From positions 1 to 64,000 of the forward strand of contig CP115556.1 in the NCBI GenBank assembly GCA_030168595.1: 64,000 nt of DNA, written 5' to 3'. Source of the DNA: Methanomassiliicoccales archaeon LGM-DZ1. GTDB taxonomy: Archaea > Thermoplasmatota > Thermoplasmata > Methanomassiliicoccales > Methanomethylophilaceae. Each line of letters begins with the position of its first letter. The first letter of the stretch is position 1. The position numbers and the translations under genes were made by a program. The notes beneath the pieces were generated by a model. The model saw only the letters and a list, made by a program, of their open reading frames with translations. It made no database searches and was not told the DNA's origin. This document shows, one piece after another, positions 34,440 to 43,665 of this stretch.

Positions 34440-35627
34440 ATGGGATGCGACTTCACTTTCGTGCACTGCGCCGACCTGCACCTGGGGAGCAGGTTCGATG
34501 CGCTCACCTCGGCCTCGCCGGAGCTCGGCGGAAGGCTGTACGAGGCGGTGTTCTCCTCGTTCCGGAGGATCGTCGACCTCGCCGCCGGCAGGGCGGACTT
34601 CATGGTCATCGCCGGCGACGTCTACGACGACGTCTGCGAGACCCTCCGCACGAGGCTGTTCTTCGCCTCCGAGATGGAGAGGCTCGGGAAGCCCTGCTTC
34701 GTCGTCCGCGGGAACCATGATTTCGCCTCGACATGGGATTCGAGCATCGCCTATCCTCCGAACGTGCACGTCCTCGGCCCGAACGGGAGCAGGTTCAGGA
34801 TGAGCATCCGCGGGCACGATGTCGAGGTCGTCGGCGCCAGCTACTCGGAGCAGCACGAGTCCCGCAACCTCGCCACGGCCGTCCGCGGGACGCCCGAGAT
34901 GTTCACCATCGGCATCGTTCATTGCTCAGTGGACGGTTTCGCCGAGGATTATTCGTACGCTCCGTGCTCGTCCGCGGACCTCGCGGGCAGGAACGTCGAC
35001 TACTGGGCCCTGGGGCACATCCATAAGCGCCAGGTCGTCAGGGCCTCCTCCCCCATGGCCGTCTACCCGGGGAACATACAGGGAAGGAACCCGAGGGAGA
35101 CGGGGGAGAAAGGATGCTACCTCGTTTCCGTCAGCGCCGGGACGCCGTCGGCCGAGTTCGTCCCGACGCAGGAGGTGCTCTGGAAAGATGTCACTGCCGA
35201 CATCACCGGGAAGACCGACCTCAGGCAGCTCCTGGACTCCGCCGTCCCGCAGTGCCCCCGCGGCGGGATCGCCTGCCTGCACCTCACCGGGCGCGGGCCT
35301 CTGTTCAGGGCGGTGCGCTCCGATCCGGAGGGGATCGCGAAGATGCTCTCGGAGCGTGCCGGCTGCGGGACCGACCTCAGGGAGGTCTCCGTCATGCCGG
35401 ACGTCGACCTCAGCAGCGGATCGGGAGGCACCATGCTCTCCGAGGCGGTCCGCGCGAAGAACGACCTCTCCTCCCTCTTGGACGACGACCTGATGGGCAT
35501 CCTCTGCGGCTCGGGCCCGGCGGCCGACGCCGCAGGGAGGATGGCGTACTTCCGGGACAAGGGGGAGCTGAGGAGCATGCTCGACGAGGCCCTGGCCGAG
35601 CTCGCCGGCCGTCTGGAGGGAGCCTGA
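34440..35627 (+). CDS. Mre11/SbcD/YhaO-like DNA repair nuclease
   Basis: 395 residues. All calcineurin-type metallophosphoesterase motifs are present in order: CADLHLG, AGDVYDD, VRGNHD, GIVHCSVDG and LGHIHKRQ. The C-terminal part is variable. It most resembles the YhaO type. The stop overlaps the next ATG (TGATG), so it is translated with its ATPase partner. It probably forms a nuclease-ATPase complex for DNA end processing. Confidence 0.9.
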   Translation: MGCDFTFVHCADLHLGSRFDALTSASPELGGRLYEAVFSSFRRIVDLAAGRADFMVIAGDVYDDVCETLRTRLFFASEMERLGKPCFVVRGNHDFASTWDSSIAYPPNVHVLGPNGSRFRMSIRGHDVEVVGASYSEQHESRNLATAVRGTPEMFTIGIVHCSVDGFAEDYSYAPCSSADLAGRNVDYWALGHIHKRQVVRASSPMAVYPGNIQGRNPRETGEKGCYLVSVSAGTPSAEFVPTQEVLWKDVTADITGKTDLRQLLDSAVPQCPRGGIACLHLTGRGPLFRAVRSDPEGIAKMLSERAGCGTDLREVSVMPDVDLSSGSGGTMLSEAVRAKNDLSSLLDDDLMGILCGSGPAADAAGRMAYFRDKGELRSMLDEALAELAGRLEGA

Positions 35628-37720
35628 TGAGGATCGACCGCGTGCTCATCCGCTCCTACGGGTCGCTGAAGGACGAGGACATATCGTTCGGCCCGCTGAC
35701 GGTCGTGACCGGGCCCAACGAGGCCGGGAAGTCCACCCTCCGCTCGTTCATCACCGACTGCCTGTTCGATAAGAACCCAATGAAGTATCCGGAGAAGAAG
35801 GCCTCCGATTCCGGGAAACTGCTGGTCACACTGTCGGACGGCACCGGAAGGACGGCGGAGCGCGACGGGAAGAAGACCGCGGGGACGTTCGACAGCGTCT
35901 TCGGGATCTCCGGGAAGGATTACGTCTCGGTCTACTCGGTGGACAGCGAGAGCCTGAGGGACGACCGCCCCCTGCTGGACGGCGGGATCAGGGACAGGTT
36001 CCTGACCGTCCCCGGCGGCAGGGCCCTCCCCGAGGTGCGCTCCGCCCTGGAGGAGGAGAGGACGGAGTACATCCCGGACCTCCGGCGGAGCAGGAACTCC
36101 AAGATCGCGGTCCTGGAGGCCGATCTCGCCGAGAAGGCCGCCCGCGCCGAGGCCCTGAAGAACGCGGCGGACGGCGACGGGGCGTACAACGGCCTCATAG
36201 CCCGCAGGAAGGAGCTCGAGAAGGAGATTTCAGAGGCCGAGACCGCCGCCGATGCAGAGAAGAAAGCGTCGGAGGCCGCCGCCGTGGAGAAGTCCAAGGC
36301 CGATTCCCGCGCGAAGCTCGCCGAGCTCAGGAAGAGGGAGTCTGAGCTCGCATATGCGGAGAGGTGCCGCGGGAAGGACGACAGCGTGCTCAGGAGCGAC
36401 CTGGAAAGGGCCCGCGCGGCCTCGGAGGAGGCCGGCAGGAAGCTTGATTCCTGCCGGAGGAGCATGGGAGCCGTCGATCCGGACGCTGTCCTCGCCAGGG
36501 CCAGGGACATAGAGAACCTGGCGGCGTACCGCCCTCCCGAGCCCGCTCCCGCCGCCCGCAGTGCCGGGAAGAAGACGGGGACGGCGCTCATGGCCCTCGG
36601 CGCCGTCCTGATGGCCGCCGGGGCCCTGCTGGCGGCCGTTACGGGGGAGATCTATCCGGCGGGCGCCGCCGCCGTCGGTGCGGTCCTCCTCCTCATCGGC
36701 CTCAGGAAAAGGCCCTTGCGCCCCGCGTACAGTTCCGCATCGGGTCCCCGCCCCGGGGCCGATCCCCTCCTCGACTCGGTCGCGTCCGGCATCGGCATGG
36801 TCAGGACGTCCGACCGCCGGGCGGACATCGCCCGCCTGAGGTCCCTGCTCTCGGACGCCGAGGCGTTCTCGGCCGCCCGCACCGCCGCCGCGGGATGCTC
36901 CAAAGGCCTGAAGGAGGCGGAGATGTCCGCCGAGCTGTTCTACTCCGGGTTCGGCGGGGAGGAAGGCTATGCGAAGGCCCGGAAGGACCTGGCGGAGCTG
37001 GATTCTGTGAGGCAGCAGGCATCCGCCCTCGAGGCGGCCGTCGGGCCGGAGGCCGCTCCCGCAGAGGTATCCGCCCCTGCCTCGGGCTCCGCCGCGGAGG
37101 ACCTGGTCAGGCTCAGCCGGGAGCGCGGGCAGGTCGAGCAGGCAATCAGGGACATCGAGGGCGCCGTCCGCACCGAGGACGCCATCACCGCCCGCTCCGA
37201 GGCCGAGAACAGGCTCTACGAGGCGGTCCGCCGCTGGGGCGTCCTGAGGTTCGAGCAGGAGATCCTCGACCGCGCCTCCGAGAGGATGTTCTCGGAGCAC
37301 CGTCCCGCGGTGCTCTCCGAGGCAGACAGGCTCATGTCGCTGATGACCGGCGGCCGCTACCGCCTGCACGGGGACATCGGGAACGGGAAGATAACGATAG
37401 AGGACACCCGGACCGGGGCCGTGAAGGATTCGACGATGTGGAGCTCCGGCCTCAGGGACCAAGTCCTCCTCTCGCTGAAGGCCGCCGTCGCCCTCGGGAT
37501 GTGCTCCGAGCGCCCCCCGCTCCTGCTCGACGACGTGATGGCCACCTTCGATCCCGACAGGCGCCGCGGGGCCTGCAGGGCCCTCGCCTCCCTGGCGGAC
37601 CGCATGCAGGTGATCTACTTCACCTGCGACCCTTCGGCGGCCGCCGACCTGGCCGCCGCTGGGGCCTCCAAGGTCGTCCTCGGGGGCCCCGGGAAGGCCC
37701 CTGCAGGGCCCTCCGATTAA
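35627..37720 (+). CDS. YhaN/SbcC-like ABC-type ATPase
   Basis: 697 residues. It has an N-terminal Walker A GPNEAGKST, alanine- and glutamate-rich coiled coils (about 150-300 and 400-560), a pair of hydrophobic segments in the middle (about 313-364, TALMALGAVLMAAGALLAAV and then AAAVGAVLLLIGL), and a C-terminal half with the signature SSGLRDQVLLSLKAAVALG and Walker B LLLDDVMATFD. This is the layout of YhaN. The membrane segments suggest membrane attachment of the YhaO/YhaN complex. It is coupled to the nuclease gene by a 1-nt overlap. Confidence 0.9.
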   Translation: MRIDRVLIRSYGSLKDEDISFGPLTVVTGPNEAGKSTLRSFITDCLFDKNPMKYPEKKASDSGKLLVTLSDGTGRTAERDGKKTAGTFDSVFGISGKDYVSVYSVDSESLRDDRPLLDGGIRDRFLTVPGGRALPEVRSALEEERTEYIPDLRRSRNSKIAVLEADLAEKAARAEALKNAADGDGAYNGLIARRKELEKEISEAETAADAEKKASEAAAVEKSKADSRAKLAELRKRESELAYAERCRGKDDSVLRSDLERARAASEEAGRKLDSCRRSMGAVDPDAVLARARDIENLAAYRPPEPAPAARSAGKKTGTALMALGAVLMAAGALLAAVTGEIYPAGAAAVGAVLLLIGLRKRPLRPAYSSASGPRPGADPLLDSVASGIGMVRTSDRRADIARLRSLLSDAEAFSAARTAAAGCSKGLKEAEMSAELFYSGFGGEEGYAKARKDLAELDSVRQQASALEAAVGPEAAPAEVSAPASGSAAEDLVRLSRERGQVEQAIRDIEGAVRTEDAITARSEAENRLYEAVRRWGVLRFEQEILDRASERMFSEHRPAVLSEADRLMSLMTGGRYRLHGDIGNGKITIEDTRTGAVKDSTMWSSGLRDQVLLSLKAAVALGMCSERPPLLLDDVMATFDPDRRRGACRALASLADRMQVIYFTCDPSAAADLAAAGASKVVLGGPGKAPAGPSD

Positions 37721-38013
37721 ATATAAATGGGCTGACAGCGTTCCCCCTCACAACCGAGGGAACCCTGTTCCCCGCTCACTGTCACTGTCACTAGAACCGC
37801 ACGGAGATACGCTCCCGTGCAGCCGCCCCTTACCCGAGCCGAGCGCCGGGAAGAGGGGCATAATCCACAATCCGAACGGGATTGAATCAGGCGCCCGAAG
37901 GCCCGGTATCGGCCGAATGAGGGCGCGCGCGGACGCCGCAAGGCCGCATGAGGCAGGCGTACCGCCGGTAAGGAGGGGATCCGGGGTTTTGCATCGGTAC
38001 CGGAGCGGTTTCA
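37721..38013 (+). ncRNA. Candidate structured RNA or long dnaG leader
   Basis: A TATA box (AATATAAAT, about 37720-37728) lies nearly 290 nt ahead of dnaG, with no ORF between. The sequence is rich in perfect local hairpins: GTTCCC/GGGAAC near 37740-37763, GCACGG/CCGTGC near 37799-37822, GCCCCTT/GAGGGGC further on, CAATCC/GGATTG near 37870, and GCGCCC/GGGCGC enclosing GGCC/GGCC. I found neither the SRP RNA GGAAGGGAGCA pattern nor RNase P core sequences. It could be an independent RNA or a regulatory leader. Confidence 0.45.
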
Positions 38014-39771
38014 ATGTACGGATTGGACCCCAATGCAACTAAATACATGGTGAAGGCGAAGGTGAACGCCGACGGCATCGTCGACAAGCCCGACGTGGTC
38101 GGCGCCATCTTCGGCCAGACGGAGGGCCTGCTGGGCGACGACCTCGACCTCAGGGACCTCCAGAAATCGGGAAGGATAGGCAGGATAGAAGTGGAGGTGG
38201 CCTCCAAAGGCGGCAAGTCCGAGGGAGTGCTCACCATGTCCACCAGCCTCGACCAGGTGGAGACCGCGCTCCTTGCGGCCGCGCTCGAGACCATCGAGCG
38301 CGTCGGCCCCTGCAAGGCGAACGTGAAGGTCCTCAGCATAGAGGACGTCCGCGTCACCAAGAGGGAGCAGATCGTCGAGAGGGCCAAGGAGCTGCTGGCG
38401 GACCTGGTCGAGCAGGCCAAGGGCACCAGCGACGACCTCACCAAGAGCATCCGCGAGAGCGTGCAGATGCAGGACATCACCACCTTCGGCAAGGAGCGCC
38501 TGCCCGCAGGCCCCTCTCTGAAGGATTCCGATGCCATAATCATCGTCGAGGGCAGGTCGGACGTCCTCAACCTGCTCAGGGCAGGCATCAAGAACACCGT
38601 GGCCGTCGAGGGCACCAACATCCCGAAATCGGTGCAGGACCTCTCCAGGGAGAGGGTCACCACCGCCTTCGTGGACGGGGACAGGGGAGGGGAGCTCATC
38701 CTCCGCGAGCTCTTCCAGACCTCGGAGATTGATTATGTCGCCAGGGCCCCCAGGGCCCACGAGGTCGAGGAGCTGTCCCCCAAGCAGCTCGTCAAGTGCC
38801 TGCGCAACAAGGTGCCCGGCGACGAGTACATGGAGATCAACGGCCTCAACTACGAGGAGAAGGAGCTCTCCGAGGAGGCCGAGAAGGAGATCGAGTCCTC
38901 GGAGGAGCCCGATGAGCCCGCCCAGCAGGACGAGGACGACGGCCGCAGGAAAGGGCGCCGCGACCGCAGGCACCGCGGCTACGAGGACGACGGCCGCTCC
39001 CGCCGCGCGAGGAACGGCGACAGGTTCGATGCCGACGCCGCCGACAGGTACAGGAAGAGGAGGGACGAGGAGGAGCAGGTCGCCGGCATGACCGTCGACA
39101 CCCTCCCCGCCAAGAGGAAGCTGACCGAGGAGGCCCCCGACACCGAGCCCTACGTCCCCGAGAAGGAGATCCCCGTGGAGATCGTTTCCGCCGAGAACGG
39201 TGAGACCGTCGGCGCGACCGATGCGTCCGACGCGGACGCGGCGGCCCCCGCTGCGGAAGAGGTCCCGAAAGAGGAGCCTGCTCCCGCAGAGGACAAAGAA
39301 GACAGCATCGAGGAAGCATCCGAAGCGGAGGCGGAGAAGCCTGCCGGAGAGACAGAGGAGGCCCCTGCGGAGGCGCCCGAGGCCGAACCCGAGCCCGCCG
39401 CCGAGCCTGAGCCGGAGGAGCCCAGAAAACTCCGCCCGAGGAAGAGCTCCAGGAAGGCGGAGAAGGTCCTCACTCCTGAGCAGGAGAAGCTCAGGGACAT
39501 ACTGACCGACATCACCGGCACCAAGAACTCCGTCCTCCTCGACGCCGAGGGCAACGAGGTCAAGAAGGTCACGGTGAAGGAGCTCGCGGACTATCTCAAA
39601 GGGAACGACGTCGCCGGCGTGGCCTCGATAGTCTACGACGGAGTGGTCTCGCAGAACCTCATCGACATCGCCTCCGGCAAGGGCATCCCCGTGCTGGTCT
39701 GCAAGCGCAAGGGCAGGATCTCCAAGCTCCCGACAGACGTCACCGTCTGGACCAGGGAGGACCTCGTCTGA
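38014..39771 (+). CDS. dnaG: Archaeal DnaG-like primase
   Basis: 585 residues. The Toprim domain shows IIIVEGRSDVLNLL and FVDGDRGGELIL, and the N-terminus YGLDPNATKYMVKAKVNADG is typical of archaeal DnaG, which synthesises primers and also associates with the exosome. The family is usually about 400-450 residues. Here a long acidic, low-complexity region (residues about 300-480, rich in Glu, Ala and Pro with several Arg-rich runs) separates the core from a conserved C-terminal piece. No TATA box lies directly upstream; the nearest is at 37720. Confidence 0.93.
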   Translation: MYGLDPNATKYMVKAKVNADGIVDKPDVVGAIFGQTEGLLGDDLDLRDLQKSGRIGRIEVEVASKGGKSEGVLTMSTSLDQVETALLAAALETIERVGPCKANVKVLSIEDVRVTKREQIVERAKELLADLVEQAKGTSDDLTKSIRESVQMQDITTFGKERLPAGPSLKDSDAIIIVEGRSDVLNLLRAGIKNTVAVEGTNIPKSVQDLSRERVTTAFVDGDRGGELILRELFQTSEIDYVARAPRAHEVEELSPKQLVKCLRNKVPGDEYMEINGLNYEEKELSEEAEKEIESSEEPDEPAQQDEDDGRRKGRRDRRHRGYEDDGRSRRARNGDRFDADAADRYRKRRDEEEQVAGMTVDTLPAKRKLTEEAPDTEPYVPEKEIPVEIVSAENGETVGATDASDADAAAPAAEEVPKEEPAPAEDKEDSIEEASEAEAEKPAGETEEAPAEAPEAEPEPAAEPEPEEPRKLRPRKSSRKAEKVLTPEQEKLRDILTDITGTKNSVLLDAEGNEVKKVTVKELADYLKGNDVAGVASIVYDGVVSQNLIDIASGKGIPVLVCKRKGRISKLPTDVTVWTREDLV

Positions 39772-39780
39772 GGTTTGGCG

Positions 39781-41316
39781 ATGACGTCATCAGCAGTCGC
39801 CAAGACCAAACGTCCCGTCGAGGTATGGGAGGACGTCGAGAGCATGGAGAGCACCGCCGAGGTGCTCATTCCCTCCGATCCCCTGGACAGGGTCCTGGGG
39901 CAGGAGGAGGCCATATCCCTCGCCAAGATCGCCGCGGTCCAGAGGAGGAACCTCCTCCTCGTCGGGCCTCCGGGCACCGGGAAATCGATGATCGCCCATG
40001 CGATTGCCCTCAACCTTCCCAAGCCCACCCAGGAGATCCGCGTGGCGCAGAACCCCGAGAACCCGGAGAGGCCGTTCCTGAACGTCCTCGATGAGAAGAC
40101 CGTCAGGGCGGAGGAGAAGACCAGGAAGGAGTCCGTGGGGAGGCTCATCGCGCGCGAGGACGCCCCCAAGAACGTCGCCCAGAGGCTCGGTTACTACTGC
40201 CAGGCCTGCGGATCGTACTCTTCCCCGAGCGAGATCAACTGCCCCAACTGCGGCAGGACCAAGATCGAGCATACCGGGAACAACATGTTCGGAGGCATCT
40301 TCGACATGCTGGGGTCCGCCATGCCGGAGATGACCGCCGGGAAGGAGCGGGTGAACACCACCCGTCAGCTGGCCGACGGCTCCGAGGAGACCGTCGTGTT
40401 CGAGAGGGCGGGCGACGACCAGATCCGCATCCTCGACCAGAAGGCGCTCGAGAAGAGGAAGAACCTCCAGAGCAAGTCCAAGACCAAGGTCCTGGTCAAG
40501 CTCGACAGGGACCCGTTCGTCCTCGCCACCGGCGCATCAGAGACCGAGCTCCTCGGCGATGTCCGCCACGATCCTTACGGCGGGAACGCCAAGATCGGCG
40601 AGCCCGCTTACCAGAGGGTGATCCCCGGGGCCATACATGAAGCCCACGAGGGAGTCCTGTTCGTCGATGAGATCTCCCATCTCGGGCCTCTGCAGCATTT
40701 CATCCTCACCGCCATGCAGGACAAGAAGTTCCCCATCACCGGCAGGAACCCCCAGTCGTCCGGAGCGAGCGTCAAGGTCGACGCCGTCCCCTGCGACTTC
40801 ATCCTGGTGGCGGCCTGCAACATGCAGGACCTACAGAACATCCTCTCCCCGCTCAGGTCGAGGATCATCGGCAACGGCTACGAGGTCCTGGTGGACACCA
40901 CCATGCCTTACACCAGCCACAACCGCGCCAAGTACGCCCAGTTCGTGGCCCAGGAGATCGCCATGGACGGCCACATACCCGATGCCTCCATCGGTGCGGT
41001 CGAGGAGATCATCGCCGAAGGCAAGAGGAGGGCGGCCAAGGACGGGAAGCAGAACGCCCTGACGCTGAGGCTGAGGGAGCTCGGAGGGCTCATCCGCGCG
41101 GCGGGCGACATCGCCGTCATGGAGAAGACCGACCTCATCACCGCCGACCAGGTCAAGCGCGCCCTCGCCCGCTCCAAGCCCATCGAGGACCAGATCAAGG
41201 AGAGGTACGGCTCGTTCCAGCAGGGGATCAAGAGCGACATCTCCGAGGCCCAGAAGCAGCAGTCCTCTGACTACTACTTCCAGAACGAGAGCGTCGACGA
41301 TTCGATGTTCCAGTGA
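39781..41316 (+). CDS. Lon-like AAA+ ATPase with zinc ribbon, no protease domain
   Basis: 511 residues. Walker A VGPPGTGKS and Walker B LFVDEISHLG match the ATPase half of archaeal LonB. A zinc ribbon (YYCQACG, then CPNCG; C-x2-C-x12-C-x2-C) is inserted near residues 140-160. The C-terminal Ser-Lys protease domain and the LonB membrane segments are both absent; the protein ends after the AAA+ lid with a Gln/Ser-rich tail. It may be an unfoldase or remodelling factor. It starts 9 nt after dnaG and is probably cotranscribed. ATG 39781 preferred over TTG 39775. Confidence 0.85.
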   Translation: MTSSAVAKTKRPVEVWEDVESMESTAEVLIPSDPLDRVLGQEEAISLAKIAAVQRRNLLLVGPPGTGKSMIAHAIALNLPKPTQEIRVAQNPENPERPFLNVLDEKTVRAEEKTRKESVGRLIAREDAPKNVAQRLGYYCQACGSYSSPSEINCPNCGRTKIEHTGNNMFGGIFDMLGSAMPEMTAGKERVNTTRQLADGSEETVVFERAGDDQIRILDQKALEKRKNLQSKSKTKVLVKLDRDPFVLATGASETELLGDVRHDPYGGNAKIGEPAYQRVIPGAIHEAHEGVLFVDEISHLGPLQHFILTAMQDKKFPITGRNPQSSGASVKVDAVPCDFILVAACNMQDLQNILSPLRSRIIGNGYEVLVDTTMPYTSHNRAKYAQFVAQEIAMDGHIPDASIGAVEEIIAEGKRRAAKDGKQNALTLRLRELGGLIRAAGDIAVMEKTDLITADQVKRALARSKPIEDQIKERYGSFQQGIKSDISEAQKQQSSDYYFQNESVDDSMFQ

Positions 41317-41371
41317 AAGGGGCGGAGGGCCTCAGGCCCTCCGTCTTCTTTCAAAACTTTACAAGCAGGGC

Positions 41372-42412
41372 TCAGCTGAGGCCTATGCTGATGATCTTGT
41401 GCTGATTGCGGAGGATCTTCACCATGTTCTCGCTTTTGGTGTGGCCCAGTTCCGCGCCCTTCATGAACCACTTCATGGCCTCGGAATCGCTCTGAGGAAC
41501 GCCCTGGCCGCGGTAGTATGACAGGCCGACATTGAAGATGCCCTTGGTCATGCCGAGTTCTGCTGCTTTCATGAACCATCTGAACGCCTCTGCATCATCC
41601 TTCTCCACGCCCTTGCCGGTCCTGTAAAGCATCCCGAGGTTGTAGTCCGCCTTGTCATAGCCGAGTTCCGACGACCTCGTATAGCAGTCGATCGCTTTCC
41701 GGATGTCCGAATCCGTCCCGAGCCCCTGCTCGTACATGACTCCGGCATTGAACCATCCTTTGGCGTTCCCCATCTCGGCCGCTTTCATGAACCACCTAAG
41801 CGCCTCCCGATAGCTCTGTGGCACATGATGGCCGTAGTAGTGCTGGAGGCCGATAGAGAAGACCGCATCGGAGTCGCCGGCATCCGCGGCCTTTGAATAG
41901 CATTCGAACGCTTTATCGAAGTCCTGTTCGGTGCCCTGGGCTTTTTCATACATCTGTCCCAGATAGTAGTCCGCCTTAGCGTTCCCTTCGGCCGAGGCCT
42001 GCTCGAACAATTTCAGGGCCTCTGAGTCCTTGGCATAATCTTCTCCCGCAGTATATATGGCGAGGGCTTTTCCAAGGGCCCCTCTGCTCGTGGATTCCAT
42101 GGCGGCCCTTACGGTCTGCTCGTAAAAGAAGGCTCCTACGGGGGAGATCCCACTGAGGTTCCGATCGCGGCCCGTCTGCACGATCCCTGCTTTATCGCCA
42201 CATTCATGCATAATCCGATGGCCATGAGGTAGGCTGAATCTACGTGCGGTCCCGATGTTTATTGTCCCTGTTTGCCCCGGTGCTCTCTGCTTATACTGCA
42301 TGCGATCCTTTCTGCCGCTGCTCAACAGCTTTCGGACGGCCGTATCGAACGTTTCTGGATTGCAGAGGCGCTTTCTCTTTTCCAGTGTCTGGGACTTCAC
42401 TTTGTGAACCAT
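41372..42412 (-). CDS. Sel1-repeat protein
   Basis: 346 residues. The C-terminal two-thirds are clean Sel1 repeats (ADYYLGQMYEKAQGTEQD, AVFSIGLQHYYGHHVPQS, GWFNAGVMYEQGLGTDSD, ADYNLGMLYRTGKGVEKD, GIFNVGLSYYRGQGVPQS). The first ~105 residues are basic and unlike the other Sel1 proteins here. CTTATAAAAAACC (about 42430-42443) is a TATA box about 25 nt upstream of ATG 42412, supporting this start with a leaderless transcript; a later ATG (MESTSRG) is an alternative. Binding scaffold of unknown partner. Confidence 0.8.
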   Translation of the reverse strand: MVHKVKSQTLEKRKRLCNPETFDTAVRKLLSSGRKDRMQYKQRAPGQTGTINIGTARRFSLPHGHRIMHECGDKAGIVQTGRDRNLSGISPVGAFFYEQTVRAAMESTSRGALGKALAIYTAGEDYAKDSEALKLFEQASAEGNAKADYYLGQMYEKAQGTEQDFDKAFECYSKAADAGDSDAVFSIGLQHYYGHHVPQSYREALRWFMKAAEMGNAKGWFNAGVMYEQGLGTDSDIRKAIDCYTRSSELGYDKADYNLGMLYRTGKGVEKDDAEAFRWFMKAAELGMTKGIFNVGLSYYRGQGVPQSDSEAMKWFMKGAELGHTKSENMVKILRNQHKIISIGLS

Positions 42413-42506
42413 GTGGCTCGTATGGTTTTTTATAAGAGGAAGAATGTTTAAATTATTTGTATATGTTCATTTAATATATATTACATAGATTATTATTGTT
42501 AGATTA
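42413..42506. promoter_or_regulatory. Divergent promoter region
   Basis: Two TATA-like elements face outward: CTTATAAAAAACC on the minus strand for the Sel1 gene, and TTTAATATATATTAC (about 42471-42485) on the plus strand for the gene at 42507. Both predict transcripts starting at or near the ATG. Confidence 0.5.
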
Positions 42507-43652
42507 ATGACGCATAAAAACGCCATATTCGCAGTCATTGCAATCATTCTGTTGGTATCTTCCTCCGTATTGTTCATGCTGGACGACAGGAGGAACGACG
42601 CCGGAGCGCCTGAACAGACCCTTGCTTCGGCGGATTTCGAGTTCGACTCCATGAAGCGTTCCGACGGCGACAGGTTCTTCGAATTCGAGAGAACGATCCT
42701 CTCTTCAGAACTCGGTATCGACCTTCTGTTCGAAGACTGCGGCGAGTATGCGTACATCTACGCGACCGCGGCAGTCGATGACAGCCGGCGTTCGGTCTCC
42801 ATAGATGCCCATATCTACAGCGGCGGGAAAGAGGTCATGAGCTTCTCCGACAACATCTCCGAAGAGGAGTTCGACAGGGATTCCGCCTACTATTATGACG
42901 GCATCTTCGTTTCGGATGCCGACGGGCCCGTCCTCATCGGCAATGCCACCGTGGACGCGGTCAAGAACATCAACAGCAACGTGAAGTATCTGAAGAAAGT
43001 GGTCGACAAGATCTCCTCCTCGGTGCTCAAGGAGAAGATCAAGAAGGCCCTGGCCAATGAGATCGTGAAGAAGGTCCTCAAGGCGGCCGCCCTCAGCGCC
43101 ATTCCGTTCATAGGGTGGGCCACCGCCATCATACGCGTGGGCCTTCTGGCATACGACATCATGGAGTTCGCCAAGCTCCTGCAGGAGCTGCGCGATGAGG
43201 CCGAGGACGATCTGTCGACACCGCACATAATCCGGGATGACGGGACCGAAATGATCCTCCGCCTGCCGGTCGACGGGTACGGCGGTCAGGAGATAAAACT
43301 CATCAACATGAGCGATGTTAATTACAAGGACAAAGAAAACGGAAGATACTATTTCGCATGCATGCCAGTTGAAAACGAGATATACATTTCAATATCGCCG
43401 ATCGATTACAATCTTGCTAAGATGATCGTTTCAAATCCTTATGAGAAATTGAGCATGATGAATGTTTATACAAAGTTAGAATCTTCTGCAAGAGGCATAT
43501 GTGTAGATGTGTCTGGCGGATTCATTCGGCATGACAGTCATGACAGCATCGGATTTTCGCATTGCCATCATGTACTTCACACAAAGACACAATATCCCGC
43601 CCATGTGTTCTACGGCGACCCTGTATTCTCGGGCCCGGCCATACATGTATGA
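42507..43652 (+). CDS. Membrane-anchored hypothetical protein
   Basis: 381 residues, not recognised. An N-terminal hydrophobic segment (AIFAVIAIILLVSSSVLFML, about residues 6-25) looks like a signal anchor, placing the rest outside the cell. A second hydrophobic stretch (about 190-220, ALSAIPFIGWATAIIRVGLL) might insert in the membrane. The start agrees with the leaderless promoter. The last ~100 codons are more AT-rich than the rest, as if joined from another source. Possible surface protein; function unknown. Confidence 0.65.
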   Translation: MTHKNAIFAVIAIILLVSSSVLFMLDDRRNDAGAPEQTLASADFEFDSMKRSDGDRFFEFERTILSSELGIDLLFEDCGEYAYIYATAAVDDSRRSVSIDAHIYSGGKEVMSFSDNISEEEFDRDSAYYYDGIFVSDADGPVLIGNATVDAVKNINSNVKYLKKVVDKISSSVLKEKIKKALANEIVKKVLKAAALSAIPFIGWATAIIRVGLLAYDIMEFAKLLQELRDEAEDDLSTPHIIRDDGTEMILRLPVDGYGGQEIKLINMSDVNYKDKENGRYYFACMPVENEIYISISPIDYNLAKMIVSNPYEKLSMMNVYTKLESSARGICVDVSGGFIRHDSHDSIGFSHCHHVLHTKTQYPAHVFYGDPVFSGPAIHV

Positions 43653-43665
43653 ATCGTGAGATGCC

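Noticed and set aside
37721-38013. SRP RNA or RNase P RNA
   Set aside because: The conserved SRP helix 8 sequence and RNase P core sequences were not found on either strand.
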